Source: Helopsaltes ochotensis (lineage: Eukaryota; Chordata; Aves; Passeriformes; Locustellidae). Taken from it: 64,000 bases of DNA. This document shows, piece after piece, positions 62,781 to 64,000 of this stretch. Position 1 is the stretch's first letter. Every line of letters starts with the position of its first letter. Under the pieces are notes generated by a model, which made no database searches, was not told the origin of the DNA, and worked only from the letters and a program-made list of their open reading frames with translations. Where the stretch lies: NCBI GenBank assembly GCA_013400155.1, contig VXBM01000268.1, forward strand, positions 312,400 through 376,399. Direction: 5' to 3'. The translations under genes were made by a program, and so were the position numbers.

Positions 62781-64000
62781 CCCCACAGGTAGCTTTGGAA
62801 TAATTACAGACTAGTCTGAAGCATTTTTTGGTTCTGGAAACGTAACACAGTGTCATCAGACTTCTAGCATTCTGGTGGGGGATCAAGATTTTAGGCTGAC
62901 TGTAGCTGTTTCAATGAATGCTGAGAAATTATTTACCATTTAGATAGCTCTGGTCCAAGCCACTGCAAGTATGTTTATAACAGAGCAGAACTTTTACCTT
63001 GTGTATTATATCTATTTGTGAACTGAAATACAAGGGCTCTCTTGAAGAACTGAGTATTGTTTTTTGTGCTGCCTAACAGGCTGTCACTGTCTTTTTACTC
63101 TGACACAAGGTTTAAGTGCAAGTTAGAGTGATTCACAGTGTCTTTCTGCATCCTGAATTGCTCTATGTAAAATGGTGATGATACTTCATTTCACCCACAC
63201 ATTACTTAAACTCCAGACTGTTCTAGACAGGACAGTATTATCAGAGTTTTCAACAAAATTGCACTACTTCTTTTTTTCCAGTAAAACTAATAGGTCATTA
63301 TTTTAAATAGATTAATTAAATAAATGAATGAAAGTAGAATGCATCCTATCTAATTTTAGAAATCTAAATTTAGGCATTGAGTCTGAGCTAGTCATCTTCA
63401 TTTCTGTCATACATGAAGAGAGGTAGTCTCCCAAAAGTTGATTCATCCTATCCTAAGATAAGTGTCTAGCATAGGTGGAATAATCGCCATCTCTCCCTTT
63501 CCCTGTCCCTACCATGAGCACAGGCTCATATGTACCTCTTCACAGTTCATTGTAGTTGAAAGAACTACATTTCTTGAGAATAATTTTTTAAAATACCATG
63601 ATTAATCTTTCTCAGAATCATTTGTAGTAAATATAAACCCCAAGAAGAGATTCACCAGCTTCAAGTTTCAGATAACACATGGTTAACATTTCAGTATATC
63701 AAGTGTTGACATGAGAAATGTGTACTGCTTTGTGGAAGTAGGATACAATTATTTGAGGGACAATGTTAATTATGATTGATATCTGAGTTTAGACCCACTT
63801 TACCTTCTCTTGTGTTTGTGAAAAACAGAGTTCAATCCAGCTGAGTACATTTTAGACTTTTATTTGTTTTTAGATTCATTTTAAACTCATCCTAGTTGTA
63901 AAAAATGAAACTACTAGCATTGCTGAAAATATTCACCTACTATAATTACTGTGTTAGTCAATAAATTAAGGTTATAAAAATTAGTTGATGCATCCACTTA
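62781..64000. other. Unassigned noncoding DNA
   Basis: I see no gene or named element. A splice-acceptor-like sequence opens it (CCCCACAG at 62781-62788), but no open frame or donor supports an exon. Confidence 0.5.

Noticed and set aside
1..64000. CRISPR array, operon, phage or other prokaryotic system
   Set aside because: No spaced direct repeats, no ribosome binding sites with packed genes, and CR1, SINE and LTR content shows this is avian nuclear DNA.

Overview
The window looks like a gene-poor, AT-rich stretch of a bird macrochromosome, most likely from a songbird (passerine). The reasons are: several CR1 LINE fragments with the typical 3' ends; a composite SINE with a tRNA-Ile-like head and a CR1 3' tail, the architecture known from zebra finch (TguSINE1); and four solo retroviral LTRs, one of which starts and ends like a common passerine LTR. 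No bacterial, phage or organellar features are present.

Layout. 1-11013 is mostly unassigned AT-rich DNA with a CR1 fragment (3379-3746) and a short CR1-type 3' tail (4177-4232). 11044-12120 is an abrupt GC-rich block. Its minus strand carries the best protein-coding signal in the window: a high-GC3 open frame of about 130 codons that ends in a stop at 11734 and is cut on its 5' side by a single ambiguous base (N) at 12121. It looks like the last exon of a gene whose upstream part is missing from the assembly or displaced. I do not recognise the protein. 12130-25902 is unassigned apart from short low-complexity tracts and a possible very old repeat near 16.4 kb.

25908-31262 is the densest repeat region: a 593-bp solo LTR with a 5-bp target duplication (TTCTC), a TATA-bearing segment at 27.2 kb, a plus-strand CR1 3' end, then a CR1 copy split by a 787-bp solo LTR with a 4-bp target duplication (GTGA). 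31263-40790 is unassigned, with a G/T-rich tract holding a G-quadruplex pattern at 34.15 kb. 40791-42665 is the longest CR1 copy, reaching into the reverse transcriptase region. A second LTR related to the nested one lies at 47911-48534 in the opposite orientation, next to an unexplained GC-rich island (48640-49450). The SINE is at 52483-52617, and a fourth solo LTR (768 bp, target duplication GAAGG) is at 58038-58805. Near 62.7 kb a pair of very long T runs ends in a perfect splice-acceptor-like sequence.

How it fits together. There is no operon or gene cluster. The history is one of retroelement activity in a gene desert or a very large intron: CR1 insertions, a SINE that shares the CR1 tail, and ERV insertions reduced to solo LTRs by recombination. 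I found no convincing new biological system. The item most worth following up is the orphan GC-rich exon at the sequence gap. Family names are from memory of the families and were not checked by a search.
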